Source: Capitulum mitella | Lineage: Eukaryota > Arthropoda > Thecostraca > Pollicipedomorpha > Pollicipedidae | Reading direction: 5' to 3' | Length of the DNA stretch: 64,000 nucleotides | Assembly: GCA_030062745.1 (NCBI GenBank) | Contig: CP099841.1 | Location: 19,161,398 to 19,225,397 of the forward strand | In this document: positions 1 to 10,325 of the stretch, piece after piece | Layout of the letters: each line of letters starts with the position of its first letter | Position numbering within the stretch: position 1 is the stretch's first letter | Notes under the pieces: model-generated | What the model was told of the DNA's origin: nothing | The model's database searches: none | The model's input: the letters and a program-made list of their open reading frames with translations, nothing else | Position numbers and translations under genes: made by a program

Positions 1-209
1 GAACGAGGAGGGAAAAAAACAGGAGTAGCGGGGTAACATCAATGTTTACAAACATTTTCCAAAACAGTTGCTTTCGTGATGTTAAAAATTACTTGCAAAC
101 TGCAATATCTTCTGTGAGAAAATTTCAGAACAACTACTCGGTGGATAAATCGTCAGATATCTCCAGAGTTCTTGGTACAAACCAAATTTTATCGTCGAAT
201 ACTGCATAC
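1..209 (-). other. Start of the cac intron before domain II
   Basis: Begins GTATGC on the minus strand. No further exon is visible before the window edge. Confidence 0.85.
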
Positions 210-294
210 CTGAAAGTCTTTTCTGCTCTCCAAAACCCAGCACAGGCCCCCTGGTTCTTCATTTTTGATTTTAAATACGATGCCTTGGCCAGTC
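210..294 (-). CDS. cac: cac exon: I-II linker approaching domain II
   Basis: 85 bp, acceptor TTTTTCAG, donor GTATGC. It encodes GLAKASYLKSKMKNQGACAG followed by FWRAEKTFR. GFWRAEK.FR is the conserved cytoplasmic lead-in to domain II S1 in cac. The exon ends with AG, the first two bases of the next codon. The following exon (IIS1) is not within the remaining 209 bases and must lie off the left edge. Confidence 0.95.
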
Positions 295-1830
295 CTGAAA
301 AATTGGTAATGACGTGAGTTGTACCATTTGCAGCCATTACTCACTACACATTTGGTGTTCACTATGTGTTACATCAAGTAGCTATAAAGCAATCGGACAT
401 CGGTGAAAGCAGCTGTAGACCCCAGTTCAGACAATTATGTTTTTTTTTGCAAAGAAAGCAAAGCAAGAAAATAGACGAATATGACTTGAAGAGGCCTCTG
501 GTGTACCCACCGTACTTCTTAGTAGAAACATAAACCGCCGCCGCAAGGTCCTCCCCAAACGGATACATACTAGTAACTGCAGCTACTTGGGCAAATTTAG
601 TTTCAAGTTCAGTTTTAGACAAAAGTTAAAAAGGACGCCGAAAATTTGCCTTGATGTTAAGTTGCACAAAACCATTTTTCCGCAAGACAAAAATGTGGCG
701 GTCAGACATCGCTTTCCTTAGGCCGTCACTACACCCGGTCGCCTGACCGGGCCACATTGGAGTCGTTTTCTCAATGGTAACGGGCTCGCAAACGACAGAC
801 GACGAGCCGCGCGGCAGGCGGGGCCGACCGGAGCCGAGCCTCAGCAGGTGTCGGAACGCGGCCGTCCCCCCTTCCCCCCCACCCTCCGCCGCCGACACAG
901 CCGGCCCTGGCCCGGTTTACGCGGCCCGGTTACGTTCCGCGCCGCGAGGTCACCACTCGCGCGCGATCCCGCCACGCCACCGCCTATCGGTGACGTGCCG
1001 GGGTTGTGCGCACGCGACGTTTGGAGTGACGCACCGGAAACGTCCGACTTCACGTCTCGCTAACGTCACGTGCTCGTTCACGGCTAATGCGAGCAGCGAT
1101 CACGCCGGCCAGCAACAGCTACTGCCAGGAGCCCCGCGACTGTTACCAAGACATGAGTCGAGAACAGACGTTTCACGTTACCGAAGAGCACCGCACTATC
1201 CGGAATGCCGCATACCTGTCTAGTCTAGGGCACTCCTAAATACAAGTACTTCTAAGGGGTTCACGGTTCTTTCAAGAAGAGGGCAAACTGTCCTGGCATC
1301 TACTTGCACTGTTCTAAAGATGCAAGGACACTGCGACACAATCATACGCTATTCCTGAACGGCCGGGTGTCCGAATTGTCATCTATTCTACGCACAGACA
1401 CACAGTTCCGTGGATTCCATGGGCGGGGATATGGTGGGGGAGGAGGAGGTCGGCGGGCACTACACTACGGATCAGATCGCTCCAGTTACCTGTTTTCTTT
1501 TTCGGCATATACAAGGCTGAAGACAGGGTGCACAAACAGAGTCAACACTGACACCCTGCTGCAGGGAGCCAGACGACTTGATCAGCGCATCCACTCCGCC
1601 GCACTTGCGCCCGCCTCACAGTTTGAAACGGCTCCGGCGAACAGAATGTTGGGGTAATGCCCCACAGTTCAAGGCTATGGTGTCTTACATGATGGCATTT
1701 CAGCCCGGAACTTCGAACGCCGACGAAACCACAAGCAAGTTTATTTTTGAGGTGAACAGAGCAAACAGCGGAACCTTGGCACCTGTTTTTCAGGCGAACA
1801 AGAACGAAGTGGTTCAAGGAGAGAACTCAC
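295..1830 (-). other. cac intron within the I-II linker, 1536 bp
   Basis: Begins GTGAGTTC and ends CAATTTTTCAG. Contains a GC-rich island at about 770-1110 with a C-run and CpG-rich stretches. No exon seen. Confidence 0.85.
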
Positions 1831-1929
1831 CATCTTCCTCGCCGTCGTTGTCCTCCTCTTCTGTGTCCGTGCTCTTGCTCTTGCCCAGGTTCTTCAACTT
1901 TTTTCTCTTTGCTGCCGCCTTTCGCCGTG
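1831..1929 (-). CDS. cac: cac exon: basic/acidic I-II linker
   Basis: 99 bp, acceptor TTCTTTTACAG, donor GTGAGTTC. It encodes ARRKAAAKRKKLKNLGKSKS followed by TDTEEEDNDGEEDG: a Lys/Arg-rich tract, a GKSKSTDTEEE motif well conserved in cac, and an acidic tail. Ser and Thr next to acidic residues are potential casein-kinase-type phosphorylation sites (inference). Confidence 0.95.
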
Positions 1930-2672
1930 CTGTAAAAGAACAAGTGATTGAAACGTCGTTAACAACCGTTAACGTTACGTAACATCTTGCCTAAATGCTC
2001 AAACTGTGCCAAAAAAACACGCCATTCCGTTCGTACGAATGTGGTGGATTTGACATGAGCTGCTTATTCATCAATTTGAGATTTAGGTGACATCCAGAAC
2101 ACATAGGACCTCAAAACCGTGACACAAAAGGGAGGATAAACAATGCTGACGACATTACGGTTACTGGGCATGTAAATTGTTGCAACAGTACTGGCAATTA
2201 GCGGGCAATGGAGAATTTATCCGGACGTTGTTTCTTATGGTAAACGGAAAGGCACTTGGTGAGGTGGTAACGCTCTCTACATTATGACAAAGTCTGTGTT
2301 TATGTGCAGTATCCTTTTTTATAAAACCGTAGCAACTAAAAATTTTGAACAATGGGAAGGTTCATGTTGCACTGGCGAAGCAAACGTAATGAAATGAACC
2401 TCAAGCTATTATGCATGACATACGTTTATTTCAATTTTTATTCATTCAGATGTCTTTCGTTATCAGTTTTCTGTCATTAACGAAACCTGGACTACGTGCC
2501 AAAATGGATGGACCTAAAAACGATTTAGTACAATCCATCCATTTCAGCACCATTATTGCCTTTCCTTTTAATTCACTTTGGAGTGTAATAAAATCTTCGA
2601 AATGATTGTCGGGAATCTGAGGAAATGTGAAAAGACTCTTTCATGGCAGACATCGCTGCATGTCATTCTCAC
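1930..2672 (-). other. cac intron within the I-II linker, 743 bp
   Basis: U2-type intron (GTGAGAATG ... TTCTTTTACAG), AT-rich. Nothing else recognised. Confidence 0.85.
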
Positions 2673-2732
2673 CTTCCATGATATGCATTTTCTCCTCCTC
2701 CGTAGTTCTCTCTTCCGCTAATATCACTTCCT
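2673..2732 (-). CDS. cac: cac exon: I-II linker, EERTTEEEKMHIME
   Basis: 60 bp, acceptor TCTTCCAG, donor GTGAGAATG. With flanking bases it encodes EEVILAEERTTEEEKMHIME, the acidic stretch right after the AID helix, strongly similar to arthropod cac. Its first codon is completed by the final G of exon 10A or 10B, so both versions yield the Glu that closes the AID consensus. Confidence 0.95.
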
Positions 2733-3696
2733 CTGGAAGATGTTTGCCGAGTTATATGATAGCAAGCCGTTGCAAAAAATAGCCTGTACATTTTGCAGTT
2801 GTCTATGTACGTTATAAGTCAAAATCCCCAAGTAAGGATGTAACATTGGAAAAATGGAGGCAGTCATAAACGATAGTTTTTAACAAAACCAAATGTACTA
2901 AATTGCTGGCCGTCACGATATCTGCAAAAATACAATGATTTTACACGTGTCAAGACTGAAAGATGGTAAGTTACCAACGCACATAACCTAGTTGCATATT
3001 ATTTTTCGTCTTTCTGTTACGCATTAGTTCACACGTGGAAGCTCAGTGCGATTCATGAGTTTGTTAGCAGTAGCCTAAAATGTGAAGCCTTCTTTTCGAG
3101 AGTATGTACATTATCTGCAGATGTATCTAGATCAAAGGCGACATATACCCTGCGACATGAAAAGCCTTCGGATTGAAAAACTTTCAAACTTAAAAACGAA
3201 TCAAATTTGACAGCCAAGATCAACAAAAGAGGCAAAAGAGCTGCTAAACACCGGGAAACCAAAACTAGAAGCAAAGCAAAACGTCATCTAAAGTGAAAGA
3301 AGGAACCTGGTCCAGCTGTACAGAAAAGTTTGTTCGAAGTGCTTGAGACATCGAATACCATATCAGCAGCAAAGATGCGGTGGGAGCGCTGGCTTAAGCA
3401 AATCGCCTCGGGTGGGCAGTGAACAGCAGTGGACTCAACGGATATGACATGAAACTATCTAGTCATTCTGTTGCAAGCTGCTTCGCGTCAGGGATGACAT
3501 GTACCAGCAGATCTTTCGTGTAAAAAACATAATAACACCAATTCAAGCTTGGTATACATTCACAAAGTACAGTTCGCGACACCAGATTTTCAGGGCGGCG
3601 AAGGAAGCTTCAAAAGAAAGTCATGCATTGTATCGTGCACCCGTAAAAAAACATTTATCAGGCATGCTCACATGCCAAAAATGAAAGGCTACGAAC
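2733..3696 (-). other. cac intron within the I-II linker, 964 bp
   Basis: Begins with the weak donor GTTCGT and ends TCTTCCAG. Searched for a third linker exon; none found. No repeat or RNA feature seen. Confidence 0.85.
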
Positions 3697-3812
3697 CTGC
3701 CTTACAAATCCACTCAACATAACCATTCAGTTCTCTCTCTAACTGCTGTTGCCTTCTAAGTTTCAAAAAGGCTTGTCTATTTTCTACCCGCTCTCGTTCC
3801 TTTGCAAACTCA
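3697..3812 (-). CDS. cac: cac alternative exon 10B: canonical AID
   Basis: 116 bp, acceptor CTGTTTTCAG. It encodes [20 protein letters not shown] followed by [18 protein letters not shown], with the next exon supplying [19 protein letters not shown] fits the full alpha-interaction-domain consensus QQ-E--L-GY--WI---E, the cytoplasmic site where the Cav beta subunit binds. It also holds QXXER (QQLER), the G-beta-gamma contact of Cav2 channels. The donor is GTTCGT, a weak match beyond the GT, which may make use of this exon regulatable. Confidence 0.95.
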
Positions 3813-4319
3813 CTGAAAACAGCCGGAGTGTTAAGACAAGACGATTACGAAAGGTCATTCGGCAGCTGTGCTCCGGTCAAAATGCTCTGTCCGCAGTGGC
3901 CTGCAATATCTACTCATACAAGACACTTGGTGTTCCCATGTACTCCTTTCTACATATGTGGCATGAACTGTGACCTACGAGACGCCACAGTGCACGAAAT
4001 GTGTCTCAGTGTGCTCCTATCTACCGAGATGGCTGCGCGACCTGGTCCGAAGGCGAGGGAAAGGTGTGTGTGTGTGTGTGCGATAGAGGGTGATGAGAGA
4101 ACACACTGCCATCATTGTCCTCCGAACCAGGTCGCTGACAGCCCGACCTCAGATGCGCCACCACTACAGCGTCGGCATATTCGCGACGAGCGCGAATGGC
4201 CGTCTCCGTGTCGGTGTACCTGCTAAGGCCCGGCTACGTCACCAGACAACACACGTCTCCCGCCCATTCGTCACGGTCCGCCAGCTGGCGGCGCGCGCGG
4301 CCAGCCATGACGTCATCAC
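3813..4319 (-). other. cac intron between alternative linker exons, 507 bp
   Basis: Separates 10A and 10B. Contains a (GT)n run on the plus strand (4064-4080) and a GC-rich patch at about 4130-4310 that includes CGTCA motifs. The acceptor serving 10B is CTGTTTTCAG. Confidence 0.85.
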
Positions 4320-4435
4320 CTGCTTTACAGATCCAGTCGCAGTACCCAGTAAAGGCCTCAGCCACCAGCTTTTTCTCTCGCATCTTTCGGAATTGCTCTT
4401 TTCTTTCAACACGGACCCGCTCGTTGGAAAACTCA
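4320..4435 (-). CDS. cac: cac alternative exon 10A: divergent I-II linker start
   Basis: 116 bp, acceptor TTAACCACCAG, donor GTGATG. It encodes EFSNERVRVERKEQFRKMRE, then KKLVAEAFTGYCDWICKA. It has exactly the length and phases of exon 10B and aligns with it without gaps. The beta-subunit interaction motif keeps G-Y and W-I and the following E, but the leading QQ, the E and the L of the consensus become K-L, A and F. The QXXER motif that binds G-beta-gamma in Cav2 channels is absent. Drosophila cac has a comparable alternative exon beginning EFSNER. With 10B it is presumably mutually exclusive, because 116 is not a multiple of 3. Confidence 0.92.
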
Positions 4436-5169
4436 CTGGTGGTTAAAAATCAAACTTTTCTGTAAAACTAAAATTCTGACATATTTCAACGGGAATGGAG
4501 GTAATTCACAAGAACCTCTGCAAAAGCATTACTGAGAAAATCACCCTTTGATTTCTTGTCACGCGCTTGGACTGAAGGCGACGGGAAACCAAATAAAATA
4601 CAAGAGTAACAGTAAGATCATGCGCATGACAAAGAAACTGAATTTGGTCTCTGTTTTCCTTTCTCAAGTTTTTCTACATCATTACAGTGGCTCAGATATT
4701 TACACAATTACTTCCGGTGGCGATAGTCCATTCAGTAGCTACAGTCACTGAATCGATAATCCACCCATTCAGTGTCTGTGCGACTTTGGGGCCAGACACT
4801 GTCCTCGTCCGGCAAGAAATAAGTGAACAACACACCGGCCTATACAGACAGTCTATTCTTGGCGGGCGCGCGCAGTGAGGCGGACGCCACGCCACCAGCC
4901 GGACTCAGTTGGTCGATGCCCGCTGCAGACCATTGAGTCGGGCCATGGGCCGGGCAGTGGCTCGCCGCTCCAGCCCGCTACGCCCGGACGGGGCGGAGCC
5001 GGGGGGGGGGGCGGCCGGGCGCCGGCCGGGGCGAATCCGGTGCGGTCGGCGCCAGGTCTCGGAACACGGGCCAGCGGACGTGGGCGGCCGCCAGCCGGAC
5101 CATAAGGCTAATTGGCGGCGCGGCCGGCCGGCTGCGGCGCGTCGTCCTGCGGCGAGCGGCGCCACTTAC
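4436..5169 (-). other. cac intron, IS6 to I-II linker exon pair, 734 bp
   Basis: Begins GTAAGTGGC and ends TTAACCACCAG. The part nearest IS6 (about 4870-5169) is very GC-rich with a G-run near 5000. The rest is mixed with no further feature. Confidence 0.85.
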
Positions 5170-5273
5170 CCACTCAGCACGCCCAGAACCAAATTGAGCA
5201 TAAAAAACGAGCCCAGGATGATCAGAGGCACGAAGTAGATGACGTTGAACGTGCTGCCGACGGCGTCATTGGT
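5170..5273 (-). CDS. cac: cac exon: domain I S6 helix
   Basis: 104 bp, acceptor CCTCTTCCAG, donor GTAAGTGGC. It encodes [20 protein letters not shown] followed by [15 protein letters not shown]: the end of the pore loop and helix S6, which lines the inner pore and forms part of the activation gate. The final GG of the Gly codon is completed by T from either I-II linker exon. Confidence 0.97.
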
Positions 5274-5508
5274 CTGGAAGAGGAGTGGCGTGTTACTGGT
5301 CAACTGCGACGCTGTCGGCGAGCTGCTGGTGGTCTCTTGTGCCGGCTTTGCAACACGGTGACAGCCAACGTACGCACCGGGACCGAGGGTCAAGGCAAGT
5401 TCTGACGGCGGGTTCTGGAAGGTTCATCTAAGTAACAGAACACTCTGTCATTTGTAAAGTTATGAGCCATTGTGCCAGGAGATCGGTAGAATGGAGATTA
5501 GTCCTCAC

Positions 5509-5660
5509 CCAGTAGAGAATGGATGTCCAGCCTTCCATGGTGATGCACTGGAACACAGTCAGCATGGCGAAGCCGATGTTATCGAAGGAGGTGATGCCGT
5601 GGTTGGGGCCCACCCACTTCGGCAGACACATTGAAGTCGTGTTGTCGCACCGGTGACTTC
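5509..5660 (-). CDS. cac: cac exon: domain I pore loop and selectivity filter
   Basis: 152 bp, acceptor TTCTTTCCAG, donor GTGAGG after TGG. It encodes [20 protein letters not shown], then [18 protein letters not shown], then [21 protein letters not shown] holds the domain I filter glutamate, one of the four (EEEE) that bind calcium in high-voltage-activated channels. [13 protein letters not shown] is the pore helix. CDNTTSMC includes an N-glycosylation sequon and two turret cysteines. The exon ends at a codon boundary. Confidence 0.97.
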
Positions 5661-6262
5661 CTGGAAAGAATCACAATACGCGTCAGATGCCACTTCAACT
5701 AGAACTTAGCAGCTCAGATGATTCGAGACGAACTTTTCAAGAACCTGACATTATATATGCATTGTTGCAATATTTCTCATCCCTTAGAACTACTTTGTAC
5801 GTTTTGCAGCAGCAGATATTCTCAACCATGATTTACTCATGGTTTTATGATAATAATGGCTCCAACTGGATTTCACAAGGATCGGAAGGGGAGCCTGGAT
5901 CAGTGGCTTTAGGGAGGAATAAGAAGTGACGTCTTATCAAGATTCGCGACGAGGTTCAATGTTTTGGGGACTAGGAAAAGGGAAAAATAGAATTCAGCCT
6001 CTGAACCAAGCCGGTGGTTTCCCTGTATTAATGTCCGCCTATTTCCTCTGATGGCGCTTAGATGATTTCATTCAATAAGCAAGCCCACGTAAACTGCTGT
6101 CATCTGACAGCTCTAATGCGTCGCACTCTAAATAAAAAAAAACATTTTGCGCTAACAAGCTTTGAAAGAAATCATGCCGATGAGCAATACAAAAAAAAAA
6201 AAAACAAGAGCGAAAACCCGTAATACGAGTGAGGTCAAGAGAAGGACAGACGCCGTATTTAC
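5661..6262 (-). other. cac intron, turret to pore-loop exon, 602 bp
   Basis: U2-type intron (GTAAAT ... TTCTTTCCAG) with short A-runs on the plus strand (near 6132 and 6189-6204). No other feature. Confidence 0.88.
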
Positions 6263-6325
6263 CTGTTGCTGGTGGATTGGAGTGATCACAGGGTGTGGCT
6301 TGCTCGCCCTCCGTCACAATCTTGT
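6263..6325 (-). CDS. cac: cac exon: domain I turret loop
   Basis: A 63-bp micro-exon, acceptor TGTTATTTCAG, donor GTAAAT. It encodes DKIVTEGEQATPCDHSNPPATG, part of the variable extracellular loop between S5 and the pore helix. Gene-wide phase (G|AC and G|GA) fixes the frame. The Cys in ATPCD corresponds to a conserved turret cysteine. Being 63 bp it could be skipped without a frameshift, but the equivalent residues are normally constitutive in cac. Confidence 0.92.
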
Positions 6326-6564
6326 CTGAAATAACATACTCCTCAGAAGAGCAGCATAAACATATCAAGGTACTTGGCGACATCTGATAAAGATTCACAT
6401 CTTGAGGAACCGAACTCCATTCTCTCAAAACAAAAAATGTTGCGAGCAGCATTGGTTTTGCATTGTACAAGGGACGGTTTGCAGATTAAAAATAGCAACG
6501 AGTGCACTTAATGCGCATGTCACACGATATTCTGGCACGCTGTTTCGCCTTTTGCCCCACTTAC
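6326..6564 (-). other. cac intron, IS5 to turret exon
   Basis: 239-bp intron with donor GTAAGTGG and acceptor TGTTATTTCAG. Nothing else seen. Confidence 0.9.
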
Positions 6565-6720
6565 CGAAATCCGATAAGCTGTAGCAAGTTCTGTGGAGAG
6601 CGCCGAAGTAGAACTCCAGCCCGATGATGGCGAATATGACGATGGCAAACAACACCAACATACCGATTTGTAACAAAGGCGCCATGGCTTTGATGATAGA
6701 CTTCAGCACTACTTGAAGAC
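6565..6720 (-). CDS. cac: cac exon: S4-S5 linker and IS5 helix
   Basis: 156 bp, acceptor GCGATTTCAG, donor GTAAGTGG. It encodes [20 protein letters not shown], then [20 protein letters not shown], then [24 protein letters not shown] is the S4-S5 linker that couples the voltage sensor to the gate. The hydrophobic run to FAIIGLEFY is S5, and the rest begins the extracellular turret, including a Cys. It receives one base from whichever IS4 exon is used (Ser codon AGT in all three). Confidence 0.96.
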
Positions 6721-8737
6721 CTGAAATCGCCACAAAAGGTTAATACCGACACGCAGTAGACCGTAGCGTGCGATGGTCATGGCGTTGAAACACGTGGCTG
6801 TTTCATAAATACGAGTTATTGTTTCCTAAACCATGCGCATTGAATTGTCGTGTCTGCTAACAGGATAAATAAATTTCACGCTGTGCAGTAGCAGACTATA
6901 CACTAGTCCGCTGTAACTCACAACTTTTGTAGATTATTTCTGTAAAAAGGTCTGAATAATATAAGACAATAATGTAAGAACAGGAGAATGGAAATAACAC
7001 AAAAATAAGCGCAGGTTTATATCAGCAATATGCTTGTTCGTCACATCAGCATCCACACTCGCAGAACACGATTGCTAACACTGAAAGCATCTAAGTAGCA
7101 AGAAGCGGTACACTTAATCAGGCAGCTGGTTCAGAGAATTCCCAGATAAAAGCCAGTTTCTTAGAGTTTTTTTTTTAATATGATGATAGAACACAGCTTT
7201 GCATCTTGTGACAGAATTGGTACGATGATCATTTGCCAAGCATGACGTCAGAGAAGCCATTCTGTCATTGATTGTAATTCTCAGCGGTCCAGAAGTTCTC
7301 CGTCGTGATCGACCGACTCCGAACTGCTGCGATCGAACCGAATTCGGGCGCAGCAGACAATGCTGTGGAATGCTCTCGAAACCAACGCTGTGTTTAACAG
7401 TGGGCCGGCGGCAGAGACGTGACAATGACCATTTTGGCTATGAGAAGTTCCCGGATCTCCCAACTGTATGTCTGCATGTATAAATGTGTGGACGTTTGCC
7501 CTGACTGTTATGGCATGATAACAATTGTACTCTAATTGGATCCATTTCCATTAGCCTTCATGACTTATTGGGACTCAGTGCTGTTACGACGTGTGAGCAG
7601 ATACCATTTTAGTGCCATTTTGATTCATCAGTTTTTGAAGTTTACATGACCAAAAAGGCCTTGTGACAGTCGCAATGAATTACATCGTTCGTCAGTCGAT
7701 AGTTTTCAGCAAATAACCCTATTGATCTGAACCAGTCGCTAAGGGCAAGAAACTACGCAGTGCGTGTGCTGCTTAGGTCGCCTGTTGATTCACCTCACAG
7801 GAAGGCATCATCGCTAGCCTCACCTTGGAACTGTCAACAATTATCGTGGCGTACTTGTTTTCTTAAGCTATATCGATGGCAGTCACGGAACCCATTAGAA
7901 ATACCCGCGGACAACTAACGCTACATCCAGTTAGACAGCATGTTGAGTACATTAAACCATCTCCGATCGTAAACCCCTGGAACATGCGTTGTTCAACAAC
8001 ATACCCGACCTTGGAAGGCAGTCCGTTACAAACCGAACCAGCGCCACGCAAATACCGTCCACTGTGTTCGTCCGGTTAGTCACTGGTCATTCGACTAAGT
8101 CACAGCCTCTAAGGGAGAATGTCCCGTGCGCTTCGTGGGGCATGGTCGCGGTTGTTGCACGTTGTCAGCGCTGCTGCAGGGCCCTGCGCTGCAACGTTGG
8201 ACGGGAGGCCTTGAGCCGGAGAATTACTGCGGCTTCCGGCCGTGACCCGGGCGGTCTGGCGGTGAACTGCGAACCTTGCCGCGTTTTCCGCTGCTTTTTG
8301 GGACGGAACGGAACGTTCTGAATGCTCTAGGAGTAAAGCGTTTATAGAATACTGGGCGCAGAAAACACTGGCGAAAGAAAGGCGCACTGGTGAAATCTTC
8401 CGTAAACATTAAGCAGTTTGCAATAGATGAGAAACTGCGTGATGTCCCTGAAAATTTCATTCACATTTCCGTTCTTAGCTCTTCCTTTTCGTTTTCTCAT
8501 TCAAGTGCCTTTCCCTCTCCTTCTCCTACCTTCTTTCTCCCCTTTTCCCATAACTCTCTATTCTCTGTCCTTTTCCTTTTCTCTCCCGTGCGAGATGCAG
8601 CCGCGGGACCGGAAGTGATGGGGACGGTAACGGCGATGATGGCGGCGGCGATGGTGGCTGTGTGTGTGTGCGTGTGTGTTGTCTCTGTGCACATGTACGC
8701 CGCGCCGGATCGTCATGGCGACCGTTTACCAACAGCC

Positions 8738-8768
<31 letters not shown>

Positions 8769-10073
8769 GCGACTACTCTATTGATCGCCGGCCGCCGCGC
8801 CGGTCTCCGGGTGGAGCCTGCCCAGCTGACCCGGTAGCCCCCCCCCTGTGCCCGCACTTCACACGCGCCCCTGCGTCGCCGGCAACTGACCCAACCGATG
8901 GGAGGGTGCAGTGGGGGCAAATTACCACCCCGTGGACGAATTACCAGCGTCAAGGAGGAGACGGCTCGTCGGGAGGGGCCGCGGAGAACAGTAGCCGTCC
9001 TGAGTTGCAGCGATGAGGTCGAGCGCCGAGTCACGTGAACGGGCACGCATGACGTCAATACTAGGTTATCGGCTTTAATTTGTGGCGCGGAATGGTGCGC
9101 CGCATAGCGGCGTCTGTCGGTGTCGGTGGTCGAATCCGTGAAATCCGAAGCTGTCCCAGACTGTCTCCGTGATCGACTGCGATCTTAAGGAACGCCCCAC
9201 CCAACGCCGGATTCAGTTATTCTGTTTGAGGGGGATGAAGGGACAAAAGTGGCGTGTGTGCGTGTCTGTATGTGTGTGTAGCGGGGATGTAGGGTCATAA
9301 TGTCTTGAAACCATCCAATCTTTTCTGCGTATCGTTGCTTTAGGACCTTTTGGTCTGTTGTCTACTTCCCCTTCATGTTATCGCTAGTTCCAGCTCATTG
9401 CACACATTTTCAAAAATGGGCTAAATTGACCAAGAATAAGCCCGATACAATTTTCACATCCATTTACATCAAACGCCGGGAATTGCTGCAATGTTTTATA
9501 GCAATGTTTTTGTCGCAACATCGCGATGTTTTCTACCAACATTGTAAAATGTAAAAAAGATAAAAATGCTAGAAATGCACTTTGCACGTGATTTACACCA
9601 TGGCTATCTTACAATATCTAACCCGCAGTATTCAATGCTCCCAGATCATAAGCTGTCTCTGACGTAACATTGATCTAGTTCCCGATTCATGTTTTTCCTG
9701 ATGCTGTCCTGATCCCGACCCATCCTGAAATATGCCTCATCTAATGATGCCCTTGACTAATTTAAAATCTGTTGTGGTTTTGACTTGCATCATGCTCAAA
9801 GCTTAGCTGAGACCCCCAGCAAAAGATCATCGTTTTCCATATCTTCCGTACTCATGAACACAAAGCGGCGTTGGTCGTCTTTTGGGGACACTCGCGATAG
9901 CATAGGCTTACCCGTACCGGACGAATCCTTTTCATCACCTACCTTCACGTATTACATAGAACACGTGCTTCCAGAGAAGACGACGAGATCACCACTCAGT
10001 GAGACAGTTGGAACAGGATGGGGCGGAATGGAGAGAGGTTCGGGACAGCACTGCCACTAGTCTTGCTACTTAC
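6721..10073 (-). other. cac intron, IS4 cluster to IS5, 3353 bp
   Basis: U2-type intron (GTAAGTAGC ... GCGATTTCAG). It holds GC-rich patches at about 8.1-8.3 and 8.6-9.05 kb, a pyrimidine-rich tract at about 8500-8590, a GT-rich run near 8.65 kb and a (GGC)n repeat at 8736-8770. No exon seen in the remainder; I checked 7.26-7.48 kb for an IS4-like exon and found none. Confidence 0.85.
8736..8770. repeat. (GGC)n microsatellite
   Basis: Near-perfect GGC repeat interrupted by AGC, inside a GC-rich patch of the IS4-IS5 intron. A GT-rich run lies at about 8651-8670. Confidence 0.9.
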
Positions 10074-10180
10074 TAGGGATTCCGTTCACTAGTTTTAGAG
10101 GCCGCAGGACACGAATGGCTCGCAGCGTCCGGAAGTCGACCTTGGAGGTCAACTGCTCGTCGGCTAGCAACGTTACCAGT
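10074..10180 (-). CDS. cac: cac alternative exon 5C: third IS4 variant
   Basis: 107 bp, acceptor CTCTCCTTTCAG, donor GTAAGTAGC. It encodes GLVTLLADEQLTSKVDF followed by RTLRAIRVLRPLKLVNGIPS. This S4 is closest to the general Cav2 form (RTLRAIRVLRPLKLV.GIPS), with the same five gating charges. The S3-S4 loop is two residues longer than in 5A and 5B. The phase is identical to those exons, so it can replace either. S3-S4 loop length and S4 packing are known to tune voltage dependence in calcium channels, so the variants probably gate differently. Confidence 0.93.
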
Positions 10181-10268
10181 CTGAAAGGAGAGGGGTCACT
10201 AGTCATTCTACTGGCTAAACTTGCTGGCTAGGCACTCCCGGACGTGACTGGTGGCCGCGGCTGCCCTA

Positions 10269-10325
10269 GAGGACACTAGTCGTTAGCTGGTCTACGTAGG
10301 AGTCTAACGACTAACTCTAGTCCTC
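10269..10325 (-). promoter_or_regulatory. Intronic RNA hairpin upstream of IS4 exon 5C
   Basis: On the transcribed strand the arms are GAGGAC (10320-10325) with GTCCTC (10269-10274), and TTAGTCGTTAG (10304-10314) with CTAACGACTAG (10276-10286), pairing 10 of 11. The loop is about 17 nt and an asymmetric bulge separates the two stems. It lies about 90 nt upstream of exon 5C. The 3' arm contains CTAAC, a good branch-point match about 103 nt from the acceptor, so folding could hide it. A role in exon choice is inference. Confidence 0.5.

Noticed and set aside
2733-3696. A third I-II linker alternative exon
   Set aside because: I looked for an EF..ER or GY..WI coding segment with the right phase in this intron and found none.
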